Assembly (NCBI GenBank): GCA_002633025.1
Contig: NMRB01000057.1
Coordinates: 571,460-635,459 of the forward strand
Direction: 5' to 3'
Origin: Notospermus geniculatus
Lineage: Eukaryota; Nemertea; Pilidiophora; Heteronemertea; Lineidae
DNA length: 64,000 nucleotides
A model generated the notes under the pieces. That model saw nothing but the letters and a program-made list of their open reading frames with translations, was not told the DNA's origin and did not search any database. Below, in pieces: positions 20,557 through 33,900 of this stretch; the first letter of the stretch is position 1, and every line of letters begins with the position of its first letter. A program made the translations under genes and the position numbers.

Positions 20557-22642
20557 CAATAACAAGAAGATGCCATTGATATCTCAGAAACAATAGACAT
20601 CCCCACTTATCACCGATGATCTGTCGCGTATCGGTAATCATTTGTCATGTGACATGCGAACCGTGCACACCAGTGGCCTATTGGAGTTATGATTCACGCT
20701 ACAGGTCGACAAATTCCTTATTTGTTTCGCTTCACCAGCTTTCGGTGAATTAATTGGTTTTTGTATCCTGTTCGTGATCTGATGTCGCCCTCCTTCCCTC
20801 ATATCTTACACCGAGTTATAGGCAGAGAACAGTTGGGGTCGCCACATCGAAGCTGGGGAGGCTAAGAGTACTTTTATTTTAGACTTTTGTACGGTTTCAC
20901 ACCCTACAGGGGAACCATCCTAACCAGGCACCTCTGCCAGGAGGACACCTCTCCACCAAGGACACAAAAGTTGATCACTTCTTTTCTACTCATTTTGACC
21001 TCTGCAATCAGGACACCTCTCAATTAAGGACAGCATCTTTCAGGCCCAAAGTTAACCCTTTATAAAGTCCACTCCAGTCGTTTCGGTTTGAAATATTTAT
21101 GCAATTTTCATATGTTTGGGATGAAGAATTATTTAGGTATCACAGACCATGGTGAGTTCCCAATGGTCCAGTTAGGCCTATGACTTCGTTTAGCGATGAT
21201 TCACCTATTAGTCAAGTAGGCTTCAACAATGGAAGGAACCCTTGCTAAATGTCGTTGTCGGCGAACCCGGGGTCCACTGCGAAAACTCACTAAAGAATAC
21301 GAGTACATGTACTTTCCAAAGAGAGTTCACCACATGCACTTTTTCCGAAATGAAACAATAACAAGAAGATGCCATTGATATCTCAGAAACAATAGACATC
21401 CCCACTTATCACCGATGATCTGTCGCGTATCGGTAATCATTTGTCATCTGACATGCGAACCGTGCACACCAGTGGCCTATTGGAGTTATGATTCACGCTA
21501 CAGGTCGACAAATTCCTTATTTGTTTCGCTTCACCAGCTTTCGGTGAATTAATTGGTTTTTGTATCCTGTTCGTGATCTGATGTCGCCCTCCTTCCCTCA
21601 TATCTTACACTGAGTTATAGGCAGAGAACAGTTGGGGTCGCCACATCGAAGCTGGGGAGGCTGAGAGTACTTTTATTTTAGACTTTTGTACGGTTTCACA
21701 CCCTTCAGTGGAACCATCCTTTTTTTTTCTATTTGCAACCTCTAAGCGAGGTCTGTTTATTTCTCTTCTCAATACAGTTTGTTTAGTTTCAATACCCTCT
21801 TGGGGTGTACATCAATCATGTCAATCAAATAATTAGATATATCACAAATTCAACAAGCAACAGGGTAAATTTTTTTCTTGGCACTGAAGTGAAGTAGAAG
21901 TTACAAATAATACACCATTTGCAATGTAGCACCTTTTTGAAAAAAAAGATAATAAATTTTCAACGAAATGTTCTCTAAAATATATGGGCAGGTTTTTGAA
22001 TAAATACTATTTACACGTCCGCATACTCCTCCTAATATTTTCCCAAACAACTCGTGGTGGATCAACTGTGTTTTCAAAAAAATTTTTATTCCTGTTTTTC
22101 CATACTTCCCATTTGAAAGCTGCAATCAATTTGTTTATTTCATTGTTTTGTTTCTTTGACAGATTACTGTTTTTATTGTGCCCAAAGATCATTATTTCAG
22201 AACCATCCTAACCAGGCACCTCTGCCAGGAGGACACCTCTCCACCAAGGACACAAAAGTTGATCACTTCTTTTCTACTCATTTTGACCTCTGCAATCAGG
22301 ACACCTCTCAATTAAGGACAGCATCTTACAGGCCCAAAGTTAACCCTTTATAAAGTCCACTCCAGTCATTTCGGTTTGAAATATTTATGCAATTTTCATA
22401 GGTTTGGGATGAAGAATTATTTAGATATCACAGACCATGGTGGGTTCCCAATGGTCCAGTTAGGCCTATGACTTCGTTTAGCGATGATTCACCTATTAGT
22501 CAAGTAGGCTTCAACAATGGAAGGAACACTTGCTAAATGTCGCTGTCGATGAACCCGGGGTCCACTGCGAAAACTCACTAAAGAATACGAGTACATGTAC
22601 TTTCCAAAGAGAGTTCACCACATGCACTTTTTCCGAAATGAA
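20557..22642. repeat. Tandem duplication of a 799-bp unit
   Basis: Unit 1 (20557-21355) is repeated at 21356-22642 with few differences. The second copy is longer by about 490 bases because of a LINE insertion at 21721-22199. Nothing in the unit looks coding; it contains short near-repeats of GGACACCTCTC. Confidence 0.9.
21721..22199 (-). mobile_element. 5'-truncated LINE insertion with target-site duplication
   Basis: On the minus strand the insert ends in a run of A (a T-run at 21720-21728 on +) and is flanked by GAACCATCC at 21711-21719 and 22200-22208, the marks of target-primed reverse transcription. The minus frame at 22192-22007 contains AAFKWEVWKNRNKNFFEN, typical of the extreme C terminus of L1/Jockey-type reverse transcriptase proteins. 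Only this end is present, followed by a 3' UTR of about 280 bases. The first copy of the surrounding duplication keeps the empty site at about 20911-20925. The fragment cannot move by itself. Confidence 0.8.
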
Positions 22643-25150
22643 GGACGATGAAGAAGACGAACTACCTCAGCAGGACATTGATAGGATGCACAAATAACAC
22701 CAGATAAAATATCACTACACGCCACTTGCTGGTTATTTAGGAGTTATATGAGCACATTCCAATATTCTTGCCGTTCAAAACCTCCGACAGCAGTTCCACT
22801 CGGTGAATCCAGAAGCCCATCTCGATAGAATGACAAGAAAGAAGTTTATGTCAAGTGCAAGCTCATTGAGGTGATGCATTGCTGAGTGGAAAATATATGT
22901 GGCACCATGGCCAAACATCTACATTGCCAATCTGGTGGTGGAGACACAATTCAGAGTAAATTTAATGAAGGGAAACATCTGGGGCCTTGGATTTCTTCAA
23001 GAAATCTTCACAAAAAATCTAGAATATCCAAATTCCATCAGAACTTTTCCTTTAGGAATTAAAACAAGGCCATAAATCAATGAAAATTAATCGACTTCCC
23101 TGGATTTCTTCAAGAAATTGTTGAGAAATATCAACAATATCGAAATGCCACCAGAAACTTTCATTTACGATTTAAAACAGGAACAAACATGACCATAAAC
23201 AAAGCTATGAACATCAGTCACACTGTATTGAGGAGAGTAATAATATATATCGTAAGAGATGATGCAGTCATGCATGCCTATTGTGGGTTACTGAACCAGA
23301 AAGATACGGACATCGTCAGCCAAATGAGTCGTGAATTTATTGGCCAGCATCAAGTAGGAACTCACTACTCTGATTGAGACAGTCACTGCTTTTTAATCCA
23401 TCTGTCCTCAAATTTGAGCAGACAACATCTTCTGTTGAAGTTTTCTAAGATCCTCAGTTACTGATTGGAAAGAATTTGGAGAAGATTCTTCAGATGGTTC
23501 ACAAGAACAACCTTTCTTCAAATATTGCCATTCAATACCATAGAATGTGAGACACTGTTGACAGAAGATGCCGTCTGCTGGACTCTGGGGGTTGATGAGT
23601 TGAAGGCATCTTAAAAGAACAGTTATGAAGGTATGGAGTTCCTCATCCTTGTTATATTCTTTTGCAATGTGTCAACCAACTTCAGCATCCTGTCAATCTC
23701 ACTTTGTGCCCAAAGCACAACAAACCAATAAGTGGCAGTTTGAGCAAGAGTTAACCAATCAGTGACAGTCTGATCAAGAGCTAACGAATCAGTGATGTCC
23801 ATGACCCAGGAACTAACCAATCAGGAGTCACTATTGTTTATGGTCTTTGAGCCAGACGAAACCAATGCATGTTCACAATAAGGGAACGAACCGAACCAAT
23901 CAGCAACTATTACACACTCCTGGTAAAATAGAACAAGGACGCAGATAGGAAACTATTTGCTGAAGTCAAACATGACAAGATCATGTCAGAATGAGAAACA
24001 TCTCAATTAGATACCCCCAAGCAAAAAGCAATGCTTGCAGCATTTTGGTAAATACACCATGAAGAGACTTTAACTAGCATCAACATTTAATAATGCGATA
24101 TGATTTGCAAGTTTTTGCCAATATGAAGTTGTAACCAGAGCAAAGTGTGGCATCAACAAAGGCAACAGAAAAAGTTTCATCACAACAATATCTGGTTTCT
24201 TCATTTTGATTGATTCGTGGCTCCAGCCTCGACTTCATCTCGGGCAATCATCCACTGATAGCTGAAATGCGTACTCTAACAAAAGTTACAGGCAAATACG
24301 TCATCAGTTTCTTCTTCTGACAGTACCCGGTATATTAATGCAAAAACTTAATATGCAAGTAATGCTTTCTGGAGACATGGCAAAGATTAATCCCCACCGA
24401 CAGACAGTAGGCTATGGAATGCTAAATGCACATCATTTCATCACTATCTTTGCATGCAGAACACATTCTCTGCTATGCATTAATGCATAGGTTATATAGT
24501 TGCTTTTTTTTCTCATAAACACTAAATATGACTGAAGGCAATATGAGCTCAAGAGAAGTATCAGCCAACTTCTGAGACAGCAATTACATTACATGAGAGT
24601 AACCGTGCTGCTCCACGTATGAAATGGCTCTCAATGGGCAATTCACCATTGTTGGTTTCCTTATACGTAGTCTCGCTTGGCCAGACGCTACGGGCTCACC
24701 CCTTCGGTAAATCACACTCCGCGTCTGGCCCTTTTAGAGATTAACAGTCGTGAAGACCGCGTGGTGGCAGCACGGGTCCTTGGGTTTTCCCAACCTCGTT
24801 CGCTTTCTGACAATATGGCGAGTGGTCCAAGGTTGTCTGAGCGAACTATACCCCTGGGGACGGGGTTGGGTTTTTCCTGGAAGTAATTTCCGCGGGAATT
24901 ATGAGTGAGAAAGCGTGGTGATTGGCTGGAGCCCAGTGGAGTGCCATCTAGTGGTGTTACCGGCTTTTGAGCCCCAAATGTGCCAGTGTGTAGGAGACCG
25001 GGACGTCGGATACACACTGGGGCCGAGTGTACCTTATACGGTTTACACTGAGACCATGACACCAAGAGATGCTCGAGTTGCCGTTATAGAGCTAGCTCTC
25101 AAGTGGAGCATTAACAAGGCAGGATAATTCATATGGAGACAGGTGTAAGT
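22643..25150. other. Stretch without recognisable gene
   Basis: No exon or family was recognised. Two related segments near 22985 and 23097 share TGGATTTCTTCAAGAAAT. A short tandem repeat lies at 23722-23830. Sequence 24665-25060 is more GC-rich and CpG-containing than its surroundings but its open frames match nothing I know. Confidence 0.5.
23722..23830. repeat. Short tandem repeat with AACCAATCAGTG units
   Basis: Four imperfect units of about 30-36 bases carry (AAC)CAAT(C)AGTG followed by a GAGCAAGAG-like tail. Degenerate; no function inferred. Confidence 0.5.
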
Positions 25151-25152
25151 TT

Positions 25153-25732
25153 GCCATTTCACCACCGCCTGATCCACACACTGGAAAGTCTCCGTAGTGT
25201 CACCTGATACAGACCTTCATCACATAGCAATAGGTTTCAGAATGTCATCAAACAACCGTCACCTTACAATGAAATCTAACACTCCCACGGTGAGGACATC
25301 TAACACAACCACGTCTGAGGACATACTATACAGGCAGGACCTCTTTCTTCAACTCTACACCAGAAGCAACTGTTTCTGTTTTTTTTTGGGGGGGGGGGAC
25401 AATTTCACGGGCTCAGGGGTAAAAGCCTGTGTCCACCACCACCATTTCACCGCCAGCCTGATCCACACACTGGAAAGTCTCCGTAGTGTCACCTGATACA
25501 GACCTTCATCACATAGCAATAGGTTTCAGAATGTCATCAAACAACCGTCACCTTACAATGAAATCTAACACTCCCACGGTGAGGACATCTAACACAACCA
25601 CATCTGAGGACATATACTATACAGGCAGGACCTCTTTCTTCAACTCTACACCAGAAGCAACTGTTTCTGTTTTTTTTGGGGGGGGGGGACAATTTCACGG
25701 GCTCAGGGGTAAAAGCCTGTGTCCACCACCCT
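25153..25732. repeat. Tandem duplication of a 289-bp unit
   Basis: The unit beginning CCTGATCCACACACTGG at 25168 is repeated from 25457 with near identity. Each copy has a T-run then G-run (TTTTTTGGGGGGGGG) near its end. Open frames spanning it are duplicated by the repeat and show no family resemblance. Confidence 0.9.
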
Positions 25733-27660
25733 CAAACCACAGGGTATATTTTGATAAGGAACTCCTGGAGTTGAGGAAGATTGTCAGACTTGTCAGCAGC
25801 AGGTATGTTATTGCAGGAAGACATTTCGAAGCAAGACCAACAAGGTTGACAGTGAGGCCTACCATACGAACATTTCGAGACACTAGAAGACATCTGACAA
25901 GAAAGTTATAAATCCCTGGAGAATTTCTAATATCCATCCCATCCCATCAAAGTTACAGCAGACGGACAAAGGAGAAAAGAGTTTTGATAAGAAGGAACTG
26001 GTGGACATGGCCTTCAGCACAACCCATGAAGTGAGAAAAACCTTACGTTCTAAAAATCAAAGCAAAGACGTTCTGCCATTCCTTCTCAAAGCATTAAGTG
26101 GTTTACTCAGTCTCTGTGCACAGTTCTAAGCATGGTGCCTGCAGTAATTTGCTAGGGTTCTCACAGAGGTCATTGAGAAGAAGCCATCGATCACTAACGG
26201 GCATCACGGAGTGCAAGAAATGACAATACGAATTAGCACCAACGCAGCGGGCATTTTTTCCACCGCCTTCTAATGAGAGCGCCAGAAACGCCTCGAGTGG
26301 TCAGAACATAGGACGCAAATTATTACAACAACTTGTACACGGCATGCTGCCACAGAAAATCTCTCTTTTGCACATCTGAAGGAGTATTAAACCCTCAATT
26401 ACAGATGGACTAAATGAATGGTAATGGACATGCCATCAGCCATTGATCTTGGCTTTAGGTTACGCACTAGAGACGATGCAATCAGGATTTCGTACGCCGT
26501 CCTCAGTTGCCAACAGTTCGGTAGAGAAGTATTTAAAATTAGCGACTGCAAAATCTCGAAGGGTGGTTCATGAAATCTGAGTGCACTGCAAGAGCAGACA
26601 AATGTGAAAGTCGAAGACAATTTGGACAACATTTTAAGGACTGAGTTCACATACCGGTACCGACAATCGTTATTCTTGAGCAGACATCTGCCATTCCTGC
26701 TGGACTGCTGTTGTGCAAAGATACTAATCTAAAACTCGGCATGACGAATAGATACTACATGAAATTAAGAAGTTTCTTCATACAGCTCATCTTTTGAGCT
26801 GATTTCCCACTATCCACTTTTTTCCAAAGTTTTTTTGAAGGTTTTGTCAATATCCATTAGTTAATTGGGATTTCAGTCTCTCGAGGAAACACTTAAGATA
26901 CTCAAAATATTTCCTGCATGAAAATTACTTTTTACTAAGCATACAAATTGATGTCTAACACTATTAAGCTCCTGACAAAGCTACTCTCAGTCAAGCCCAG
27001 GATGAGCGGTGTCTCGCTGGCAATGCCTGTTTGTTCCAGTAGGAGATATATCTGTATGAGAAGAAAAAAATGTTGTCTGCTTGCTGAACTCCATCAAAAG
27101 CTTATCCATCCACACCTACCATCTTGCCTTTAGGCACCTTCAATCATTTGATCTGAGTTTTTTTAGCATAGGTACTGCTATGCTATCCATCAGTACCACC
27201 AGGGGGCATATCTCTCTGAAGACAGACACGAAAGCTGGTCGGCTCATTAACGTTGTTGCAGATAAACTTGCTTGACTTACTTTCGCCAGCCCCACAACTA
27301 CATCAGCTTGACTTCCCCAGACAGGGGACACAAGTTTTTCTAGATTTCTTCCGTTGCTGAAGAAATAAGGAAAACTCCCAAACAACATAAAAACATACCA
27401 CCTGTCAGCTAAAACAACTCCATCTGAACAAGCGGCCACCCTCCTGGCTCATCCTCAAGCCATTTTTTCTCTCACCCCAGCGCATGCCACTTGAAATGCT
27501 TTTTGGCAAAGGGACAGCATCATGTATTCATTCATTCATATGTAATCCACATCCGAGGGAAAAAAACGTACTTGGTATCAACGGCTCATCCATGCTGTCT
27601 GATGTGTTTTTTCTTCGCAGGATTGGGATATTGGGGAAACGTCTTCAGATATCATGATTA
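25733..27660. other. Stretch without recognisable gene
   Basis: No exon, RNA gene or clear repeat was recognised on either strand. Open frames are short and unlike known proteins. Confidence 0.45.
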
Positions 27661-27719
27661 ACTTGGATTGCAAGTCGGTCAGCAGGTCGCACATAGAAGT
27701 GTATCAAATCTGATTGCAG

Positions 27720-28115
27720 GCCCTACCAATGTCAAATCTGTCATTGCAGGTCACAGCAGTGTATCAAATCTGTCATTCCAGGTCACAGCAGTGTATCAAA
27801 TCTGTCATTCCAGGTCACAGCAGTGTATCAAATCTGTCATTCCAGGTCACAGCAGTGTATCAAATCTATGTCATTCCAGGTTACAGCAGTGTATCAAATC
27901 TGTCATTCCAGGTCACAGCAGTGTATCAAATCTGTCATTCCAGGTCACAGCAGTGTATCAAATCTGTCATTCCAGGTCACAGCAGTGTATCAAATCTGTC
28001 ATTGCAGGTCACAGCAGTGTATCAATCCTGTCATTGTAGGCCACAGCAGTCTATCAAATCTGTCATTGCAGGTCATGTCAGTGTATCAAATGTCATCAGG
28101 TCACAGCAGTGTACA
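27720..28115 (+). repeat. 32-bp satellite array 1, about 12 units
   Basis: The unit CACAGCAGTGTATCAAATC plus TGTCATTCCAGGT recurs about twelve times at 32-base spacing, with one 34-base unit near 27868 and diverged units at the right end. Because 32 is not a multiple of three, all three forward frames stay open; this explains long ORFs with a 32-residue period and is not evidence of coding. Confidence 0.95.
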
Positions 28116-28116
28116 G

Positions 28117-29419
28117 AGCACTTTAAGTCCGTCATCACGGCATTGGAGTGTACAGTGGCATACATAGCGTCTTAACGTCATTACAACTTCCTCTAAGAGG
28201 AGAGCCATTATATTACAACTCAACCCACTATCTCTCATAATGAACTGACCAGCCTAATCATCTCTCTATTTCATCTCGAACACAATGACGTATACAGAAT
28301 CCTTCATTCTTCCAACACAGTTCTCTATTCACAAATGCCAAGATTAACCACCATATCAACCAGATAGAGTGTAACTTGTTGATGAATATGCAAGTGAAAT
28401 ACGGATTCAATCACAACATACGACCATAAAAACAACAAAGAGTAACTTGGAATAAATCCATCTCGAACGGCTAAAAAAAATTCTTGGTCGGTTGGACGAG
28501 ATGGGTTTCATTGCCGAGGGACAATAGTCGAATAATCGACAGCTATTTATAACGTTGATAAAGGATGATGTGGTCATTCCAAAGATAGCAGAAGACGGTG
28601 TCACAGAATGGAACAAAGCCAGAAATATTATCAATAAGACTCGTTATCAGCACTCGATCTTTGGAAGAAATGACAAGAAACATTTTGAAAGACGTCGAAG
28701 ATAGCTTTTCCGATGCGGAGTTCATCGTAATGAACCTGAAAACTTGTGATTGACGTCAGTAACTTCTCGTCCTCTGGCCATAAAAATCAAACATTTTCTC
28801 CGTCCTCGGCTATCATATTGAGTGGAGAGCCAAGTGTGGAATAAGGTATGATTGGCTCAATAAATCAAAAAGACGACTGGCTCAATACTGGAGGAATAAA
28901 TGTACAGCAAGAGGAAACCAGAGTACCCGGAGAAAAGCAGTGCTGTCAAAGAGAGTTGCCGTCTCCATCATATGAAGAAGGAGTCCAACTGCGGATCGAA
29001 CCTGGAACCTCACTGGTGTCAGGCACTGAAGTTTGACTGCACCACTCTGACAGCCCCACTCAGAATGCTATCTTGTAGAGCCATTTCAAATCGGCTCAAA
29101 AAATACTTCTTGCCAGAAACAAACATCTGTTAAGAGGCTAAGAGCAGCACTTGTTTTGTTGAAAACCTGCCGAGTTAGCTGATGTTTTTGATTTTTTTTT
29201 GAGTGCCGTATCTTTGAGTGACGTGAAATATTATTGAAACGAGAGCTGCATTTGATAGAGTTGGTCGATTTCCTGTCATGTAATATAGGAGGAAACCAGG
29301 GCCTCGAGACAAGCCTGCATTGCCTCAGATTCTTTATTAAAATCACAGAATATATTAGCAGCACAACAACAATACAATACAAGTTCTGGATCACTTTCAC
29401 TGAACATAATCTTGACATT
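28117..29419. repeat. Segmental duplication, copy 1
   Basis: This 1.3 kb segment is repeated at 29664-30944 (offset about 1512), each copy preceded by a 32-bp satellite array. Differences are scattered substitutions and small indels. The segment contains a GGAGGAAACCAG SINE-like unit at about 28895-29095. No gene recognised. Confidence 0.9.
28895..29095. repeat. GGAGGAAACCAG SINE-like repeat
   Basis: Reads AGAGGAAACCAGAGTACCCGGAGAAA, then GGATCGAACCTGGAACCTCA, then GACTGCACCACTCTGACAG. The GGATCGAACC box resembles a reversed Pol III B box. It is duplicated with the surrounding segment at about 30425-30620. Confidence 0.6.
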
Positions 29420-29420
29420 A

Positions 29421-29660
29421 GTCACAGCAGTGTATCAAATCTGTCATTCCAGGTCACAGCAGTGTATCAAATCTGTCATTCCAGGTCACAGCAGTGTATC
29501 AAATCTGTCATTGCTGGTCACAGCAGTGTATCAATCTGTCATTGCTGGTCACAGCAGTGTATCAATCTGTCATTGCTGGTCATAGCAGTGTATCAATCTG
29601 TCATTGCAGGACATGTCAGTGTATCAAGTCTGTCATCAGGTTACAGCAGTGTACAAGCAC
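29421..29660 (+). repeat. 32-bp satellite array 2, about 8 units
   Basis: Same unit as array 1, with a derived TGTCATTGCTGGTCA variant in the middle and some 31-base units. It immediately follows the end of segmental copy 1 and precedes copy 2. Confidence 0.95.
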
Positions 29661-29663
29661 TTT

Positions 29664-30944
29664 AAGTCTGTCATACATTGCATCTTGACGTAATACAACT
29701 TCCTCTGAGAGGAGAGCCATTATATTATATTACAACTCCACCCACCATCTCTCATAATGAGGTGACCAGCCTAATCATCTCTCTATTTCATCTCGAACAC
29801 AATGACGTTTACAGAATCCTTCATTCTTCCAACACAGTTCTCTATTCACAAATGCCAAGATTAACCAGCATATCAACCAGATAGAGTGTAACTTGTTGAT
29901 GAATATGCAAGTGAAATACGGATTCAATCACAACATACGACCATAAAAACACAAAGAGTAACTTGGAATAAATCCATCTCGAACGGCTAAAAAAAATTCT
30001 TGGTCGGTTGGACGAGATGGGTTTCATTGCCGAGGGACAATAGTCGAATAATCGACAGCTATTTATAACGTTGATAAAGGATGATGTGGTCATTGCAAAG
30101 ATAGCAGAAGACGGTGTCACAGAATGGAACAAAGCCAGAAATATTATCAATAAGACTCGTTATCAGCACTCGATCTTTGGAAGAAATGACAAGAAACATT
30201 TTGAAAGACGTCGAAGATAGCTTTTCCGCTGCGGAGTTCATCGTAATAATGAACCTGAAAACTTGTGATTGACGTCAGTAACTTCTCGTCCTCTGGCCAT
30301 AAAAATCAAACATTTTCTCCGTCCTCGGCTATCATATTGAGTGGAGAGCCAAGTGTGGAATAAGGTATGATTGGCTCAAAAAATCAAAAAGACGATTCGC
30401 TCAATAAACAATACTGGAGGAATAAATGTACAGCAGGAGGAAACCAGAGTACCCGGAGAAAAGCAGTGCTATCAAAGATAGTTGCCATCTCTATCATATG
30501 AAGAAGGAGTCCAACTCGGGATTGAACCTGGAACCTCACTGGTGTCAGGCACTGAAGTTTGACTGCACCACTCTGACAGCCCCACTCAGAATGCTATCTT
30601 GTAGAGCCATTTCAAATCGGCTCAAAAAATACTTCTTGCCAGAAACAAACATCTGTTAAGAGGCTAAGAGCAGCACTTGTTTTGTTGAAAACCTGACGAG
30701 TTAGCTGATGTTTTTGATTTTTTTTTTGAGTGCCGTATCTTTGAGTGACGTGAAATATTATTGAAACGAGAGCTGCTTTTGATAGAGTTGGTCGATTTCC
30801 TGTCATGTAATATAGGAGGAAACCAGGGCCTCGAGACAAGCCTGCACTGCCTCTGATTCTTTATTAAAATCACAGAATATATTAGCAGCACAACAACAAT
30901 ACAATACAAGTTCTGGATCACTTTCACTGAACATAATCTTGACA
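29664..30944. repeat. Segmental duplication, copy 2
   Basis: Second copy of 28117-29419, ending at the same CATAATCTTGACATTA where copy 1 runs into array 2. No third array follows. Contains the duplicated SINE-like unit at about 30425-30620. Confidence 0.9.
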
Positions 30945-33900
30945 TTAAGGAGAATAATAGCCGGCAGCAAAATGCATTAAGATTGTTAGTAATACTAAAA
31001 GAGCATTACTTCGTCTTTTCTCATAGACGTTTTCGCATCAAAATCAATTAAAAACATTCTCATTTATTTGCTCTTGATATAGCTCAGTTTCTATATTCAC
31101 TGTTGTCCTAGGGCAGAGTTATAATGAAGTTAACCCCACCATGTACGTGTACGTCTGCTTTTTTCACATCTCGAATGGATACCCAGTCAGGTGCAATTAA
31201 AATGAACACCAAAGGAGAAGTGACTCGTATTGACTCTTTGTGTATAACTTCTTTTCAAACAAAGTTTATTGAGGCAAAAACAAACTTTTGTTTGAGTTCA
31301 AGTTTGTTTAAGAATTTGAAACGTTTGTCTTTTGCAGGTGATCCAATACGAAATGTTGCATTCTTTTTTGCAACAAAACACATAAATAAATGTACAAACT
31401 CTTGACGCACACTCAACCTTTGCTTGTCTCTCAAGAGCTGCCCAGCTTTCTGATTGACAAATAGAGAATCTTTGTCCCCCCCCCAACCTCCACCTCCACC
31501 ACCTTCTCTGTCCTAACTGGACATCTTGCAAATGCCGAGACAATCTACAATGCAAGAAAAACACAAAGCATGACACATCACAAAATGAGAAGGTATACAC
31601 ATAATGGACTGGGCAGACGGCATAAAATACCAAAACGACCGGCTTAACGACCACCTGTAATGAGTAAATACATGCACTCGAAGCCACAAACACCCATCAT
31701 CTGGAGCAGCTACCTAATAAAACGCTGCCAAACTACCATTGACTTTATCTCAGAGACATCAAGATAGAACAAGCAAGAACATTTGACTGAACACGCAACG
31801 AGTGCAGCCTGGCGAAAAGATCTGTGTGTAACTGGATAAGCCACACTTTCATCGAATCAATAACAAAGTCTAATGCAGAAGAAAACCAGACTGGCGGTGG
31901 GAGATGAAAAGAACGGAATGATGGAGAAAGTCTTTCTAACACAGACGACTTGGAAATAGCAAGGTCCTGGAGCGATATACCGGTACGGTATGTGCTTTAT
32001 TGCCATCACAGATTGTGTTTGTGTGATATTAGCTTCTACCACTGATCCCTGACAACATGTGACGTGACCAGGAGAAGATTTAGCTAATCCTGCACACACA
32101 ACTTTACTAGTACAGAAAAGTTCCCATGGATGGCAACATATCAAGGCCTGAGCCGGCATATTCAATGTTTCCGTAGCCTTTGCAAGAGGCCCTGAACTAG
32201 CATACTCAATGGTTTAACAAACAGCCTTTACAAGAGACCCTGGCCTAGCATCTTCAATGGATTAACAGCCTTTACAAGAACCACATGAAGCTGGTCCATG
32301 ATTCCTGTAACCATCTCCTGGGGATGCTCCGCGAACTGTCAACGCAATGACCCTCCAGGCTGACCTGGTGTGATATTAAATCGAACTGGCTGATGCCAGA
32401 GAGTTCTCGCCAGAGACCATTATAACAAGTAAATGACATCATTGACTTGTGACTCCCGGTTAGCAGCTCAGCAAGCGAGCTGTTGTGAGATGATTCAACC
32501 ATTGTACACCAGACAAGACTAACACATAACAGTCGGTTATTTGTTTACGCATCCTATAATTCTCAATAAAGAGCGAGAGCGTTCGGTCGGCTGAAATGTA
32601 GGCTGGGAATGCTACTGTGTGTACCTCTAGGGATTCTGCTGCTGAGAAAGAAAGAGGGAGTCGATTGTGGTCCCTTATGACCAAACAGGGTTAAAGGCAG
32701 GCGCCAGGGGAGAAACTTTATTAGCTACATCCTGTGATTTTAGGAAAAACTCAATAGCATTGTGGTAATTTGTCTTCATTTTCTGAATTTTTTCATCATT
32801 ATCCACAAACCTTTTATAGCCAGATCTACTGTGGCTAATGGCTGGAGCAGTCCTTGCAATGGTGTGGTAATATTAGCAGGAGTAAAGAACATCTTCATCA
32901 AAGGAAGTTGCAGCATCAATCAACCCGTCAAATGGCCCCCAAATCTACAAACACCAATACTCCCCTTTTAACCTCTGCAATCATCAACCGAGGTGGATTC
33001 GACCCAGACAAGATTTATCCCCATTTTATCACTAAAATCACAATAAGTTAGGTTTATGGTCATAGCAGATATCATAATATCACAATTCTATCATCTAAGT
33101 TCCACCGCGAACGTCTGCCAATGACTATTTTACGTCCCGGCGGACAGCCACTGGCATTACGAACTCAAATACCAAGGGAGGCATTTTGTCAAGTGATGGC
33201 TGATTGTGTCGTTGGAGAGATATGATAGGATTTGCCATCAGACTTATGTTATTACTTCTATTATCTCCTACTGGCGTTAGTTATTGAGGAGGTGGTAAGT
33301 AGAATTGACAGACAGATGTACCTCGACGAAGACGTGAAGGTTTCACAATGATCACTGTCCGCAGATCTACACTCGTCTTGTAATCAATGTTTGATCTCCA
33401 GTCATTCCGTTCTCAGCGATGCGTATTGACTTGCATCTCCAGAATCGGCATCTGATAAGAATAGACTCAATTGTTTCACTGATCGATGTTCGACAAAGAT
33501 GCTGCTTTACAAAGAAATGACAGAAAGAATTGTCTTGACAGCTTGTTCAACTACTTCATCATGATAATAGGTTCACTGAAATTCCGGTCCATGATGTCAT
33601 GATGCAACCATAGCATCGCATACTTAAATGCACCACAAGACCTCGTACACACTGCACGACGTTGTGATGATGCAAATTTCAGTAGTAAAGTGGTTTTCAG
33701 GATGTCAAATCAAAGGATTTCAATGTAGGAGGAAACCAGATCCCCACAGGAACCAATGCTGTCTTCACATATTAAATGGAATGTAAAACCTGCAGCCTAT
33801 TACGCAATTTTTCCCCCAAGAACCACTCTGACTTCTGACAGCTTCATTCGTTAGAAAGATCCGTCTTCTAAACTTTCACCAGAAAGACCAATAACTGCCG

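Noticed and set aside
27668-28175. Three overlapping forward ORFs of 114-153 codons
   Set aside because: A 32-bp satellite without stops keeps all three frames open and gives a 32-residue period; no protein family resemblance.
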